The position numbers were made by a program, and so were the translations under genes. DNA of 64,000 nt, taken from assembly GCF_002939475.1 (NCBI RefSeq), contig NZ_PKFQ01000001.1, positions 3,035,001-3,099,000 on the forward strand, read 5' to 3'. This document shows positions 18,553 through 29,152 of the stretch, piece by piece. Position 1 is the first letter of the stretch; every line of letters starts with the position of its first letter. The notes beneath the pieces are model-generated. The model searched no databases and was not told the DNA's origin. It saw nothing but the letters and a program-made list of their open reading frames with translations. The DNA comes from Streptomyces cinnamoneus (GTDB taxonomy: Bacteria; Actinomycetota; Actinomycetes; Streptomycetales; Streptomycetaceae).

Positions 18553-19464
18553 TCAGCGCCGCGCGGTCTCCTCAAGCCGGTCCAGCATGGCCGCCACCGC
18601 CGGCACCCGCGCCAGGTCCGGCAGCGTGAGCGCCACGATCTCGCGCTGGACGACCGGCTCGACCGGCACGGTCCGCGCTCCCTTCGGCCGCACCGACTCC
18701 AGCGCGAGCTCGGGCATGACGGCCACGCCGAGCCCGGCGCCGACCAGCCCGAACACCGCGGGGTAGTCGTCCGTCGCGAAGTCGATGCGCGGCGTGAAGC
18801 CCGCGCTCTCGCAGACCTCCACCAGATGCCGCCGGCAGCGCGGGCAGCCCGCGATCCAGGGCTCCCGCTCCAGCTCGGCGATCCCGATCCGCTCCGCCCC
18901 GGCGAGCCGGTGCCCCTCCGGCACCACGCCGATGAGCCGGTCGGTCAGCAGCGGCCGCACGACGAGGTCGTCCCACTCCGCGGCGGCCGCGGGGTCGGCG
19001 CCGCGCACGTCGGGGTAGCGGAAGGCGAGCGCGATCTCGCACTCGCCCTCGCGCAGCATCTCCACCGAGCGCGGCGGCTCCGCCTCGACGAGGGAGACCC
19101 GGGTGCCCGGATGGGCGGCCCGCATCTCCGCGAGGGCGGTCGGCACCAGCGTGGAGCTGCCGCTCGGGAAGGAGACGAGCCGCACCCGGCCCGCGCGCAG
19201 CCCGGCGATCGCCGCGATCTCCTCCTCGGCGGCGGTGAGGCCGGCGAGGATGCCGGTGGCGTGGCGCACGAGGGCCTCGCCCGCCTCGGTCAGGCGCATC
19301 TCCCGGCCGGTGCGGATCAGCAGGGGCGTGCCCGTGGACTGCTCCAGGGCCTTCATCTGCTGGCTCACGGCCGGCTGGGTGCAGCCCAGCTCGCGGGCCG
19401 CGGCGGAGAAGGAACCGGTGGTGGCCACCGCACGCAGCACCCTCAGGTGACGAGCCTCGATCAT
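18553..19464 (-). CDS. LysR-family transcriptional regulator
   Basis: This 303-residue protein has the LysR helix-turn-helix at about residues 18-37 (GSFSAAARELGCTQPAVSQQ) and a periplasmic-binding-like effector domain thereafter (RVRLVSFPSGSSTLVP and later GLGVAVMPELAL). It is divergent from the MOSC gene, 89 bases away, with an inverted repeat in between. Family habit suggests autorepression and control of the divergent MOSC-SDR pair. The ligand is unknown. Confidence 0.92.
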   Translation of the reverse strand: MIEARHLRVLRAVATTGSFSAAARELGCTQPAVSQQMKALEQSTGTPLLIRTGREMRLTEAGEALVRHATGILAGLTAAEEEIAAIAGLRAGRVRLVSFPSGSSTLVPTALAEMRAAHPGTRVSLVEAEPPRSVEMLREGECEIALAFRYPDVRGADPAAAAEWDDLVVRPLLTDRLIGVVPEGHRLAGAERIGIAELEREPWIAGCPRCRRHLVEVCESAGFTPRIDFATDDYPAVFGLVGAGLGVAVMPELALESVRPKGARTVPVEPVVQREIVALTLPDLARVPAVAAMLDRLEETARR

Positions 19465-19480
19465 AGGGCCGAGTATAAGT

Positions 19481-19498
19481 CCTGCTTGGGTGAGCAGG
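19481..19498. promoter_or_regulatory. Putative LysR-type operator
   Basis: CCTGCT-TGGGTG-AGCAGG is a dyad 17 bases from the LysR start, in the divergent lysR-MOSC region, flanked by AT-rich ATAAG and GATAAT. It fits a LysR-type box by position and symmetry. Confidence 0.5.
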
Positions 19499-19553
19499 GC
19501 GATAATCAGCCGCCACTTTGAGCGGGGGGCGGCGGTGGGATTAGCCTTACGTC

Positions 19554-20318
19554 ATGTACCTGATCTCCGTGAACGTCGGCCGCTCCCGCACGACCGGCGA
19601 CCTCCCCGGCACTGAGGGCTCCTTCACCGACGGCCTCGAAACCGGCATCGACAAGCGTCCGGTCGAGGGGGCGGTCGCGGTGGCGAGCCCCGGCCCCAAG
19701 GGCACGGCGGGCAGCGGGGTGGCGGGCGACCACGTCGTCGACCTGCGCCACCACGGCGGGGACCACCAGGCGGTGTACGCGTTCGCCCGCGAGGACCTCG
19801 ACGGCTGGGAGCGGGAGCTGGGCCGTCCGCTGCCGGGCGGGTCGTTCGGCGAGAACCTCACCACCAGCGGACTCGATGTCAACGGAGCGCGCATCGGAGA
19901 GCGTTGGCGCATAGGTACGGATCTCCTGCTGGAGGTCACCGCACCGCGCATCCCCTGCCGCACCTTCGCCGACTGGCTGGGCGAGAGGGGCTGGATCCGC
20001 CGGTTCACCCAGGAGGCCGCGCCCGGTGCCTATCTGCGCGTCATCGAACCCGGGCAAATACGAGCAGGGGATCCCATCACGGTCGTCCACCGCCCCGGAC
20101 ACGACGTCACCATTTCGCACACCTTCCGCGCCCTGACCACCGAACGGGCGCTGCTGCCCACCCTCCTGGAGGCGGGTGACGCCCTGGAACCGCGGCTGCG
20201 GGAGAAGGCCCTGGCGTACACGGAGCGTCAGAAGGAAGCCACCGGGGGCCCGGAGGGACGACGGGAGACGGCGGACGGCCATCAGCAGGCGGCGGCGAGC
20301 ACTAACGTTCCTGTATGA
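19554..20318 (+). CDS. MOSC-domain protein (YiiM-like)
   Basis: This 254-residue MOSC (molybdenum cofactor sulfurase C-terminal) protein has HHGGDHQAVYAF (65-76), GGSFGENLTT and IPCRTF with the conserved Cys that in relatives binds the cofactor or carries sulfur. YiiM-type proteins reduce N-hydroxylated compounds with molybdenum cofactor. The C-terminal 40 residues are low-complexity. Its last 4 bases overlap the next gene (ATGA), so the two are probably translated together. It is probably controlled by the divergent LysR protein. Confidence 0.88.
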   Translation: MYLISVNVGRSRTTGDLPGTEGSFTDGLETGIDKRPVEGAVAVASPGPKGTAGSGVAGDHVVDLRHHGGDHQAVYAFAREDLDGWERELGRPLPGGSFGENLTTSGLDVNGARIGERWRIGTDLLLEVTAPRIPCRTFADWLGERGWIRRFTQEAAPGAYLRVIEPGQIRAGDPITVVHRPGHDVTISHTFRALTTERALLPTLLEAGDALEPRLREKALAYTERQKEATGGPEGRRETADGHQQAAASTNVPV

Positions 20319-21088
20319 CGACTGCACTGATCACGGGAGCCACCGCCGGCATCGGCGCGGCCTTCGCACGGCGACTGGCGGCCGACGGACACAACCTGGT
20401 CATCGTGGCCCGCGACGAGAAGCGCCTGAGCGAGCAGGCGACGGAGCTGCACGACCGCCACCGGGTGGAGGTGGAGGTGCTCCGCGCGGACCTGTCGCAG
20501 GAGGAGGGCATCGCGGCCGTCGAGGCCCGGCTCTCGGATCGCAAGAACCCCGTGGACCTGCTGGTCAACAACGCCGGCTTCGGCAACAGGGGCCGCTACC
20601 TCGAAGTCCCGATGGCCGACGAGCTGACCATGCTCAAGGTGCACTGCGAGGCGGTGCTGCGCCTGACGTCGGCCGCGGCCGCGAGCATGCGCGAGCGCCG
20701 GCGCGGCGGGGTGGTCAACGTCGCGTCGGTGGCCGCCTTCGTGCCGCGCGGTACGTACGGGGCGAGCAAGGCGTGGGTGGTGCAGTTCACCCAGGGCGCG
20801 GCGCGGGACCTGGCGGGCAGCGGGGTGCGCCTGATGGCGCTGTGCCCGGGCTTCGTACGGACGGAGTTCCACCAGCGGGCCGGCATGGGTGTGGACAACG
20901 TGCCCGCCTGGATGTGGCTGGACGCGGACAAGCTGGTGGAGGCGGCGCTGAAGGACCTGGCGCGCGGCAAGGCCCTCTCCATCCCCGATCCGCGGTACAA
21001 GGCGCTGACCGGCCTGATGAAGCTGGCGCCCCGCCGGGCGGTGTCGCGGGCGAGCGCGTCGACGGGCCGTAGGTACGGGCCCAACTGA
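20315..21088 (+). CDS. Short-chain dehydrogenase/reductase
   Basis: This 257-residue classical SDR has NAD(P)-binding TGATAGIG (7-14), NNAG (85-88) and the catalytic Ser138, Tyr148 and Lys152 (YGASK). It starts with the ATG of an ATGA overlap with the MOSC gene. Basic residues after the first beta-alpha unit (ARDEKR) suggest NADP preference. The substrate is unknown. It resembles SDRs annotated DltE/YqjQ-like in actinobacteria. Confidence 0.9.
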   Translation: MTTALITGATAGIGAAFARRLAADGHNLVIVARDEKRLSEQATELHDRHRVEVEVLRADLSQEEGIAAVEARLSDRKNPVDLLVNNAGFGNRGRYLEVPMADELTMLKVHCEAVLRLTSAAAASMRERRRGGVVNVASVAAFVPRGTYGASKAWVVQFTQGAARDLAGSGVRLMALCPGFVRTEFHQRAGMGVDNVPAWMWLDADKLVEAALKDLARGKALSIPDPRYKALTGLMKLAPRRAVSRASASTGRRYGPN

Positions 21089-21159
21089 ACGAGGGTGGAC
21101 GACCGGCCTTTCCGGGTGACCCTCCAGGATTAACCTGGATATATCACCCGGGAGGCGCC

Positions 21160-21858
21160 ATGACTTTCCTACAAGTGATCGACTGCAAGACCAGCCGGTT
21201 CGACGACATGGACCGGCTCATGGACGACTGGGTCACCGCCACCGAGGGCAAGCGCACCGCCACCCACTCGATCGTCGGCCGGGACCGTTCGGCCGGTGAC
21301 CACTACGTCGAGATCATCGAGTTCCCGTCGTACGAAGAGGCGATGAAGAACTCGAACCTCCCGGAGACCAACCGGATCTTCGAGGAGATGGTGGCGCTCT
21401 GCGACGGCCTGCCGTCCTTCACCGATCTCGACGTCGTCCGCGACGAGCAGCTCAACAAGGCCACGGCCCGCCGTTTCTTCGAGGACGTGGCCGTGCGGGG
21501 CGACCTGGAGCTCGTCGACGAGCTGTGCACCGCCGACTACCGCGACCACGACGTCGCCAAGGCCGAGGAGACGGTGGTGGGGTGCGAGGCCCTGAAGGAG
21601 GACGTCGCCGGCTGGCGCGCGGCCTTCGACTTCGCGTTCTCCCTCCACTGCCAGCTCGCCGAGGGCGACCAGGTCAGCACCCACTGGTCCTGGCGGGGCA
21701 CCCACCAGGGCGACTTCATGGGCCTTCAGCCCACCGGCCAGGAGGTGACGATGGACGGGGTCACCATCCACCGCTTCCGGGACGGCAGGATCGCCGAAGG
21801 CTGGTGGATCTTCGACATGCTCGGGCTGATGCGGCAGTTGGGCGCGGTGCCGTCCTGA
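21160..21858 (+). CDS. Two-domain protein: dimeric alpha/beta barrel plus SnoaL-like ester cyclase fold
   Basis: In this 232-residue protein the first 95 residues (FLQVIDCKTSRFDDMDRLMDDW, later HYVEIIEFPSYEEAMKNS) look like an antibiotic-monooxygenase or EthD-type ferredoxin-like domain. Residues about 100-232 (ATARRFFEDVAVRGDLELVDELC up to DGRIAEGWWIFDMLGLMRQLG) are a SnoaL/NTF2-like domain with the usual tryptophan-rich end. GGGAGG precedes the ATG. No other polyketide genes are near, so a role in aromatic polyketide cyclisation should not be assumed. Confidence 0.85.
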   Translation: MTFLQVIDCKTSRFDDMDRLMDDWVTATEGKRTATHSIVGRDRSAGDHYVEIIEFPSYEEAMKNSNLPETNRIFEEMVALCDGLPSFTDLDVVRDEQLNKATARRFFEDVAVRGDLELVDELCTADYRDHDVAKAEETVVGCEALKEDVAGWRAAFDFAFSLHCQLAEGDQVSTHWSWRGTHQGDFMGLQPTGQEVTMDGVTIHRFRDGRIAEGWWIFDMLGLMRQLGAVPS

Positions 21859-21955
21859 GGCCGGAACCCCGGTGAAACCGGAGCCCCCCTGAGGCCTGTG
21901 CCGTCCTGAGGCCGGAACCCCCCTGAGGCCAGAATCCGCCTGAGGCCGGGGGCTG
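21855..21955. repeat. Degenerate tandem repeats after the SnoaL-like gene
   Basis: Units resembling CCTGAGGCCGGAACCC recur about five times with drift (CCTGAGGCC appears repeatedly). The array follows the stop codon and precedes the groEL1 terminator. Confidence 0.6.
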
Positions 21956-21990
21956 CCCGAGGCCGCGCGGGGCCCGCCCGCATACGGCCG

Positions 21991-22024
21991 GGGCCCGGCC
22001 TCCCCGTGAGGGGAGACCGGGCCC
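21991..22024 (-). terminator. Terminator downstream of groEL1
   Basis: A 14-base stem with one mismatch (arms 21992-22005 and 22010-22023, loop GTGA) lies 20 bases past the groEL1 stop. Confidence 0.8.
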
Positions 22025-22043
22025 GGGCGGAGCGTACGGTGCG

Positions 22044-23672
<1,629 letters not shown>

Positions 23673-23786
23673 TTACGTATCCTCGCGATCTCTCTCAAAC
23701 GAACTGCGCCCCGGGCGCCCGGCTGAATGGACGCGGGAACCAGGGGCGCAGAACAGAAGCTTCGAAGGCTCGAAAGCTTGGGTGAA

Positions 23787-24095
23787 TTACTTCTCGATGA
23801 CCGCGAGGACGTCGCGGGCCGAGAGGACGAGGTACTCGTCGCCGTTGTACTTCACCTCGGTGCCGCCGTACTTGCTGTACAGGACGACGTCGCCGACCTT
23901 CACGTCGAGCGGCAGGCGCTCGCCGTTCTCGAAGCGACCCGGGCCCACGGCCAGGACAGCGCCCTCCTGGGGCTTCTCCTTGGCGGTGTCCGGAATGACC
24001 AGGCCAGAGGCCGTGGTCTGCTCGGCGTCGAGCGGCTGGACCACGATGCGGTCCTCGAGCGGCTTGATGGCAACCTTGGAGCTGGCGGTCGTCAC
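23787..24095 (-). CDS. groES: 10-kDa co-chaperonin GroES
   Basis: This 102-residue GroES has the mobile loop region [18 protein letters not shown] and a final [21 protein letters not shown]. It caps the GroEL chamber. It is first in the groES-groEL1 operon; a strong GGGGGAGG-type ribosome site precedes the ATG at 24095. Two CIRCE elements lie 100-176 bases upstream. Confidence 0.97.
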   Translation of the reverse strand: MTTASSKVAIKPLEDRIVVQPLDAEQTTASGLVIPDTAKEKPQEGAVLAVGPGRFENGERLPLDVKVGDVVLYSKYGGTEVKYNGDEYLVLSARDVLAVIEK

Positions 24096-24195
24096 GATCC
24101 GACCTCCCCCTTCGGAGATCTCACGGGGTTAATTGTCTGAGGTGGCGACCTGGTAGATCCGTCGTCGCGGGTGCCGGATCTGCCCGTCGCTGTGT

Positions 24196-24222
24196 TTGGC
24201 ACTCACCAGTGGAGAGTGCCAA
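24196..24222 (-). promoter_or_regulatory. CIRCE operator 1 (HrcA site)
   Basis: TTGGCACTC-N9-GAGTGCCAA is a perfect dyad, differing from the consensus TTAGCACTC-N9-GAGTGCTAA by one symmetrical pair. It lies between the groES -10 and the start codon. Confidence 0.93.
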
Positions 24223-24230
24223 CGGAGCCG

Positions 24231-24259
24231 AGACTATGACGCGGTTAGCACTCGGTCAA
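24231..24259 (-). promoter_or_regulatory. groES-groEL1 promoter
   Basis: On the minus strand TTGACC (24259-24254) and TAGTCT (24236-24231) are separated by 17 bases, a good housekeeping-sigma promoter. The -35 hexamer lies in the spacer of CIRCE 2, and CIRCE 1 lies just downstream of the -10, so HrcA binding at either would block polymerase. Confidence 0.75.
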
Positions 24260-24271
24260 GCGGAGTGCCAA
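24245..24271 (-). promoter_or_regulatory. CIRCE operator 2 (HrcA site)
   Basis: TTAGCACTC-N9-GAGTGCCAA, with one arm matching the consensus exactly. Centres of the two CIRCE elements are 49 bases apart. Confidence 0.92.
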
Positions 24272-24460
24272 TTCGCCGTGCGGCGAGCCTGCCGGTCAGG
24301 GGGTGTGCCCGGGCTCCGGGGACGGCCCACGGTGCCCTACCCAGCGGGGACCGCCCGCACTCCTGCGCCCGGCCAGGAGGGGATCACGGCGCCGGCCGGG
24401 GGCCCCGGCGCCCAGCCCTGACGTCGGCGGCGAACCGCCCGGAACGGGGCGAGCCCCGGG

Positions 24461-24545
24461 AGACAGTCCTCGGAGGCAGCCCTCAGAGGCGACCCTCGGA
24501 GGCAGCCCTCGGAGACGGCCCTCAGACCCTCAGAGGTAGTCCTCC
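24461..24545. repeat. Short tandem repeats with CCTCGGAGG cores
   Basis: Units like CCTCGGAGGCAGC and CCTCAGAGG recur about six times between the groES promoter and the end of the deacetylase gene, overlapping its last codons. Each core is itself a small palindrome. The rest of 24272-24529 shows no gene. Confidence 0.6.
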
Positions 24546-25417
24546 AGCCGCGCGACCGTGTAGCCCTGCCGCTCGATGCTGCGCAGCATGTTCGCGACCA
24601 TCTGCGTCATCGTCGTGCCCTTGAGCTCCTGCGGCCCGCGGAAGTGAGCCAGGATGATGTCGCCGGGGCGCAGCTTGTCGCCCTCGGCGTAGCGCATGTC
24701 GTTGATCTGCATCGTGGCCTCCCACAGCACGACCGCCCGCACCCCGCACCCGCCGGCGGCCGCCAGGGTCTGGTCGTTGTAGTTGCCGTAGGGCGGCCGG
24801 AAGAGCGCCGGGCGGATGCCGAAGCGCTTCTCCAGGGCGTCCTGCTGCCCGCATATCTCACGCCGCTGGGCGTCGGCCGGGAGGGTACGCAGGTTGGGGT
24901 GGCTGACGGTGTGGTTCGCGATGCCGTTACGGACGCCGTCGGCGGGGGCGCTCAGCTGCTCGAAGTAGTCGTAGCCGCGGCCCGCGCGGGCGATGTCACC
25001 CGTGAGGAACATCGTGAACGGCAGCTTCAGTTCCTTGGTCATCTTCACGAACTCCGGGTCCTTCTCGGCCCCGTCGTCGATGGTCACGAAGACGACCTTG
25101 TCCTTGGTCGGTATGCGCCGGATCACCGGCGGGCCGCCACCCTGCGCTCCCTTCGCGCCGTCAGTGAGCTTGGTGGCGGGCGGGGCCGGCGGGGCGGCCA
25201 GCGGCTTGTCCAGGCCCCAGCGGCGGTACGTGGCGGCGTCGGGCCCCGCGGCCGCGGAGGGGGACGCGGGTGCGGGCTTCGACGACGCGGGCCTGGGCGG
25301 CTTCTCCGGGCCGCCGGAGGAGCCGGACGAGCCGGAGCAGCCGGCGAGGGCGCCGGCGAGGAGGAGGGCGGCGGAGGCGAGGGCGGCGCGGCGGCGGCCG
25401 AAAACAGTCGGGCTCAC
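24530..25417 (-). CDS. Polysaccharide deacetylase lipoprotein (NodB fold)
   Basis: This 295-residue protein has a lipoprotein signal peptide ending LAGALAGC (lipidated Cys27), followed by a Ser/Pro/Gly linker to about residue 100. The NodB domain has motif 1 TIDDG (Asp114, Asp115), motif 2 HTVSH (metal ligands His169 and His173), motif 3 RPPYG and motif 5 ILAHF. Such enzymes remove N- or O-acetyl groups from peptidoglycan or other glycans at the cell surface. Its 3' end lies in a tandem repeat. Preferred substrate is not evident. Confidence 0.92.
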   Translation of the reverse strand: MSPTVFGRRRAALASAALLLAGALAGCSGSSGSSGGPEKPPRPASSKPAPASPSAAAGPDAATYRRWGLDKPLAAPPAPPATKLTDGAKGAQGGGPPVIRRIPTKDKVVFVTIDDGAEKDPEFVKMTKELKLPFTMFLTGDIARAGRGYDYFEQLSAPADGVRNGIANHTVSHPNLRTLPADAQRREICGQQDALEKRFGIRPALFRPPYGNYNDQTLAAAGGCGVRAVVLWEATMQINDMRYAEGDKLRPGDIILAHFRGPQELKGTTMTQMVANMLRSIERQGYTVARLEDYL

Positions 25418-25496
25418 ACAGTCGATTGTTGTGCACGGGTTCGAGAACCCTGCGGGGGGATCTTCCCTGCCGCCCTCCGCCCCGCTCCCCGGCCGG

Positions 25497-26033
25497 TCAG
25501 GCCCCGGCCAGAGCCGCCACTCCCCTCTCCCACGGGTACGTCTCCACCCTGTCGCCCCGCCCCGGGTCGTAGCCGTCCTCGCCGAGGAGCACCGTCACGC
25601 CCGCCGCGCGCAGGAAGTCGACGCTGCGGCTCAGGGCCGGGTGGGCGGCCTGGGCGGCGCCGAGATGCGGGAGGGCCGCCATGGGCAGGCCCAGGCCGAT
25701 CGCCTCCGTGACCAGGCCGAGGGCGAGGGTGTCGGAGATACCGGCGGCCCACTTGTTGAGCGTGTTGAACGTGGCGGGCGCGACCAGGATCGCGTCCGGC
25801 GGCGGCAGCACGTCGGGCTGGCCGGGCAGTTTGTACTCATGGCGCACGGGGTGGCCCGTCAGTTCGCGCAGGGCCGGGACGTCGGCTTCGAGCCAGCGGT
25901 GGGCGTAGGGAGTGAGGATCAGGCACACGTCCCAGCCGGCGTCCTGCGCGGCACGGACTCCGTCGGCGACCCGGACGGCGGGCGCGGCCGCGCAGCAGAC
26001 CAGGTAGAGGATGCGGTTCGCAGTGGTCGTCAC
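25497..26033 (-). CDS. Flavoprotein of the phosphopantothenoylcysteine decarboxylase fold
   Basis: About 178 residues. ILYLVCCAAAPA at the N-terminus and APATFNTLNKWAAGISDTLAL match the FMN-binding and substrate-recognition (PxxNT) motifs of the HFCD family (Dfp/EpiD/UbiX-like). It lacks the CoaB half, so it is not the housekeeping CoaBC protein. The GTG start at 26033 is favoured over an upstream start at 26093 because the longer form adds a basic tail. It is divergent from the methyltransferase gene. Confidence 0.82.
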   Translation of the reverse strand: MTTTANRILYLVCCAAAPAVRVADGVRAAQDAGWDVCLILTPYAHRWLEADVPALRELTGHPVRHEYKLPGQPDVLPPPDAILVAPATFNTLNKWAAGISDTLALGLVTEAIGLGLPMAALPHLGAAQAAHPALSRSVDFLRAAGVTVLLGEDGYDPGRGDRVETYPWERGVAALAGA

Positions 26034-26083
26034 CAGGGCAGTCCACCGCGTGGGGCACCGGCCCGCAAGGGAGAATGGGGCAC

Positions 26084-27274
26084 GTGCCCGCACCGAACGC
26101 CGCGACCGACGCCTTCACCGCCCTCCTCACCGACGAGGGCCGCCGCCTCCTCGACGGCCTGCGCGACTACGACCCCGCGCGGGAGCTCGCCACAGCCACC
26201 CGGCTGCGCCGCGAGCACCCCGCCGAGCTGGTCTCGGCGGCGCTCGGGCAGGCGAGGCTGCGGCAGCGCGCCGTGGCGAAGTTCGGGGCGGAGGACGCGT
26301 ACCGCATGTTCTTCACGCCCCACGGCGTGGAACAGGCCACGCGCGCGTCCGTCGCCCTTCACCGCGCCCGGCGCTTCGAGGCGCTCGGCGTGCGCCGCCT
26401 GGCCGACCTGTGCTGCGGCAACGGCGGCGACGCGATCGCCCTCGCCCGCGCCGGCATCTCCGTCCTGGCCGTCGACCGCGACCCGCTGACCTGCGAGGTC
26501 GCCCGGGCCAACGCGGAGGCGCTGGGTCTGTCCGATCTCATCGAGGTCCGCTGCGCCGACGTCGCGGACGTCGACACGTCGACGTACGACGCCGTCTTCG
26601 TCGACCCCGCCAGGCGCGGCGGCCGCGGCCGGATCTTCGACCCCGAGGCGTACTCCCCGCCGCTGTCCTGGGCGGTGGAAGCGGCCCGCAAGGCCCCGCA
26701 CGCGGCACTCAAGATCGCCCCGGGGGTGCCCCACGAGGCGATCCCCGAGGACGCGGAGGCCGAGTGGATCTCGGACGGGGGCGACGTGAAGGAAGCCGTG
26801 CTGTGGTTCGGCACGGAACCGGGCGCACGGCGGGCGACGCTGCTGCCGAGCGGCGCCTCGCTGGTGGGCCAGGGGCTGCCGGACCCGTCGGTGCGGCCGA
26901 TGGGCCGCTACCTGTACGAGCCGGACGGCGCGGTCATCCGCGCCCACCTGGTGGCGGACGTCGCGGCGGAGCTGGGCGACGGCGGGCTGGTCGACGAGAC
27001 GATCGCGTACGTGACGAGCGACGGACTACGGGACTCCGCCTACGCGACGGCGTACGAGATCACGGACGTGCTGCCGTTCAACTTGAAGCGGCTGAAGGCG
27101 ATCGTGCGGGAGCGCGGGATCGGCGTCGCCGTCATCAAGAAGCGGGGGTCCGCGGTGGAGCCGGAGGAGCTGCGCAAGAAGCTCAAACTCGAAGGGGCGA
27201 ACTCCTGTGTGATCGTCCTTACGCGCGTGGCGGGCGCCCCGACGATGCTCCTGGGGCACCCGGTCCAGGCGTAG
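26084..27274 (+). CDS. Class I SAM-dependent methyltransferase with THUMP-like C-terminal domain
   Basis: About 396 residues. The SAM-binding motif is LADLCCGNGGDAIALA near residue 105, followed by VLAVDRDPLT and the acidic VFVDPARR. The C-terminal 80 residues (FNLKRLKAIVRERGIGVAVIKKRGSAVEPEELRKKL) match the THUMP-like domain found in this family, which suggests an RNA substrate. GTG 26084 is favoured because AGGGAG lies 10 bases upstream; ATG at 26075 is the alternative. The target is unknown. Confidence 0.85.
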   Translation: MPAPNAATDAFTALLTDEGRRLLDGLRDYDPARELATATRLRREHPAELVSAALGQARLRQRAVAKFGAEDAYRMFFTPHGVEQATRASVALHRARRFEALGVRRLADLCCGNGGDAIALARAGISVLAVDRDPLTCEVARANAEALGLSDLIEVRCADVADVDTSTYDAVFVDPARRGGRGRIFDPEAYSPPLSWAVEAARKAPHAALKIAPGVPHEAIPEDAEAEWISDGGDVKEAVLWFGTEPGARRATLLPSGASLVGQGLPDPSVRPMGRYLYEPDGAVIRAHLVADVAAELGDGGLVDETIAYVTSDGLRDSAYATAYEITDVLPFNLKRLKAIVRERGIGVAVIKKRGSAVEPEELRKKLKLEGANSCVIVLTRVAGAPTMLLGHPVQA

Positions 27275-27516
27275 CCCGGCATGAGCGACAAGGGAGGCCG
27301 GCGACGGCCGCCGCCCCGTCACCGAGCCGGTGGACAAGCCGCGTGAGCAGCGACGACAGCCGCGTGTACGTGCACACGGACCGGGCGGCGGCCCCGGAGA
27401 CCCGCGCCAGAGCCGTTACCGCACCACCACGGGCCCGGGACGCGGCGGCAAGGTGGCTCTCCCCTGCCCCCGCCCCCGGCTCGGCGCCTCCGTGCTGGCG
27501 CGCTGACCCGCGCCCC

Positions 27517-28641
27517 TCACTCGTACAGGTTCTGCTTGCTCAGCTCGTGCACGTGGTCGTGGTCGTGGCCGTGGCCATGCCCGTGGTCATGGCCCGGCAC
27601 GTGCGGGTCCGTCACCGGCAGCGACGAGTCCGCCGACAGGTCCCACGACGACGCCGACCGTCCCCGCGCCACCATCTCCGCGCCCAGCGCCGCCACCATC
27701 GCGCCGTTGTCCGTGCACAGCTTCGGGCGCGGCACGCGCAGCGTGATGCCCGCGTCCTCGCAGCGGCGCTCGGCCATGGCCCGCAGGCGGGTGTTCGCGG
27801 CGACGCCGCCGCCGATCATCAGGTGGTCGACGCCGTGGTCCTTGCAGGCGCGGACGGCCTTGCGCGTGAGGACGTCGACGACCGCCTCCTGGAAGGAAGC
27901 AGCCACGTCCGGCACGGGCACGTTCTCGCCCGCCGCACGCTTGGCCTCGATCCAGCGGGCCACCGCCGTCTTCAGGCCGGAGAAGGAGAAGTCGTATATC
28001 GGGTCGCGTGGGCCCGTCAGGCCGCGCGGGAAGCGGATGGCCTCCGGGTCGCCCTCGCGGGCGTAGCGGTCGATGACCGGGCCGCCGGGGAAGCCGAGGT
28101 TCAGGACGCGGGCGATCTTGTCGAACGCCTCGCCCGCCGCGTCGTCGATCGTCGAGCCGAGGGGGCGGACGTCCGCCGTGATGTCCGGGGCCAGCAGCAG
28201 CGAGGAGTGGCCGCCGCTGACCAGCAGGGCCATCGTCGGCTCGGGCAGGGCGCCGTGCTCCAGCTGGTCCACGCAGATGTGCGAGGCGAGGTGGTTGACG
28301 CCGTAGAGCGGCTTGCCCAGGGCGTAGGCGTACGCCTTGGCGGCCGAGACGCCGACGAGCAGGGCGCCCGCCAGGCCCGGGCCGGCCGTGACCGCGATGC
28401 CGTCGAGGTCCTTCGCGCTCACGCCCGCTTCCTTCAGCGCGCGCTGGATCGTCGGGACCATCGCCTCCAGGTGCGCCCGGCTGGCGACTTCGGGGACGAC
28501 GCCGCCGAAGCGGGCGTGCTCGTCGACGCTCGACGCGACCGCGTCGGCGAGCAGCGTGTGGCCGCGGACGATGCCGACGCCGGTCTCGTCGCACGAGGTT
28601 TCGATGCCGAGGACGAGGGGTTCGTCAGTCCTGCGAGCCAT
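27517..28641 (-). CDS. tsaD: tRNA threonylcarbamoyladenosine synthase subunit TsaD
   Basis: This 374-residue ASKHA-fold protein transfers the threonylcarbamoyl group to A37 of ANN-decoding tRNAs. It opens [15 protein letters not shown]; the metal-binding HxxxH is in [10 protein letters not shown] and GGHSSLLL follows. The C-terminal tail is strikingly His/Asp/Gly-rich ([15 protein letters not shown]), which is not part of the usual fold. The ATG at 28641 lies inside the 3' end of rimI (17-base overlap), so translation is probably coupled. An upstream extension of the frame is in rimI coding sequence. Confidence 0.95.
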   Translation of the reverse strand: MARRTDEPLVLGIETSCDETGVGIVRGHTLLADAVASSVDEHARFGGVVPEVASRAHLEAMVPTIQRALKEAGVSAKDLDGIAVTAGPGLAGALLVGVSAAKAYAYALGKPLYGVNHLASHICVDQLEHGALPEPTMALLVSGGHSSLLLAPDITADVRPLGSTIDDAAGEAFDKIARVLNLGFPGGPVIDRYAREGDPEAIRFPRGLTGPRDPIYDFSFSGLKTAVARWIEAKRAAGENVPVPDVAASFQEAVVDVLTRKAVRACKDHGVDHLMIGGGVAANTRLRAMAERRCEDAGITLRVPRPKLCTDNGAMVAALGAEMVARGRSASSWDLSADSSLPVTDPHVPGHDHGHGHGHDHDHVHELSKQNLYE

Positions 28642-29152
28642 GGGGCATTCCTTGCACAGCGGTAGGGGGATCGGAAAGGCGCATGACGAGCGCGTCGACG
28701 TTGCCGGGCTGGTAGTAGCCGCGGCGCACGCCCACGGGCTCGAAGCCGAAGCGCTCGTACAGGCGCTGGGCACGGGTGTTGTCGACGCGCACCTCCAGCA
28801 GCACCTCGCGGCACTCGAAGGCGGTCGCGGTCGTGAGCAGCTCGCTCAGGAGCCGGGCGCCCAGGCCCGTGCTCCAGTAGTCGCGGTCGACGGCGATGGT
28901 CTGGACGTCGCCCGTGCCGTCGACGGCGGCCAGACCGGCGTAGCCGACGATCCTGGTCTTGTCGTCGGCCACCGTCTCGGCGACCACGTACCGGCGGTTG
29001 GCGCCCGCCCCGCGCGCGTGCGCCAGCTCGGACCAGAACAGCCCCTTCGACCATGCGTCGTGCGGGAAGAGGGCGCGCTCCAGCTCCAGCACCGGCGCGA
29101 TGTCCCACCAGCGCATCTCGCGGACGCGCACGGTCGCGGCTGACCCGGTCAC
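28625..29152 (-). CDS. rimI: Ribosomal-protein-alanine N-acetyltransferase RimI
   Basis: This 175-residue GNAT acetyltransferase has [20 protein letters not shown] at the N-terminus, acetyl-CoA-binding [19 protein letters not shown], and [26 protein letters not shown] at the C-terminus, matching RimI, which acetylates the N-terminus of ribosomal protein bS18. The GTG at 29152 overlaps the tsaB stop (GTGA) and its 3' end overlaps tsaD. Confidence 0.92.
   Translation of the reverse strand: MTGSAATVRVREMRWWDIAPVLELERALFPHDAWSKGLFWSELAHARGAGANRRYVVAETVADDKTRIVGYAGLAAVDGTGDVQTIAVDRDYWSTGLGARLLSELLTTATAFECREVLLEVRVDNTRAQRLYERFGFEPVGVRRGYYQPGNVDALVMRLSDPPTAVQGMPHGSQD

Noticed and set aside
27275..27516. 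Possible small gene between the methyltransferase and tsaD
   Set aside because: A GTG-led frame exists but does not close within the gap in a coding-like way and has no ribosome-binding site.
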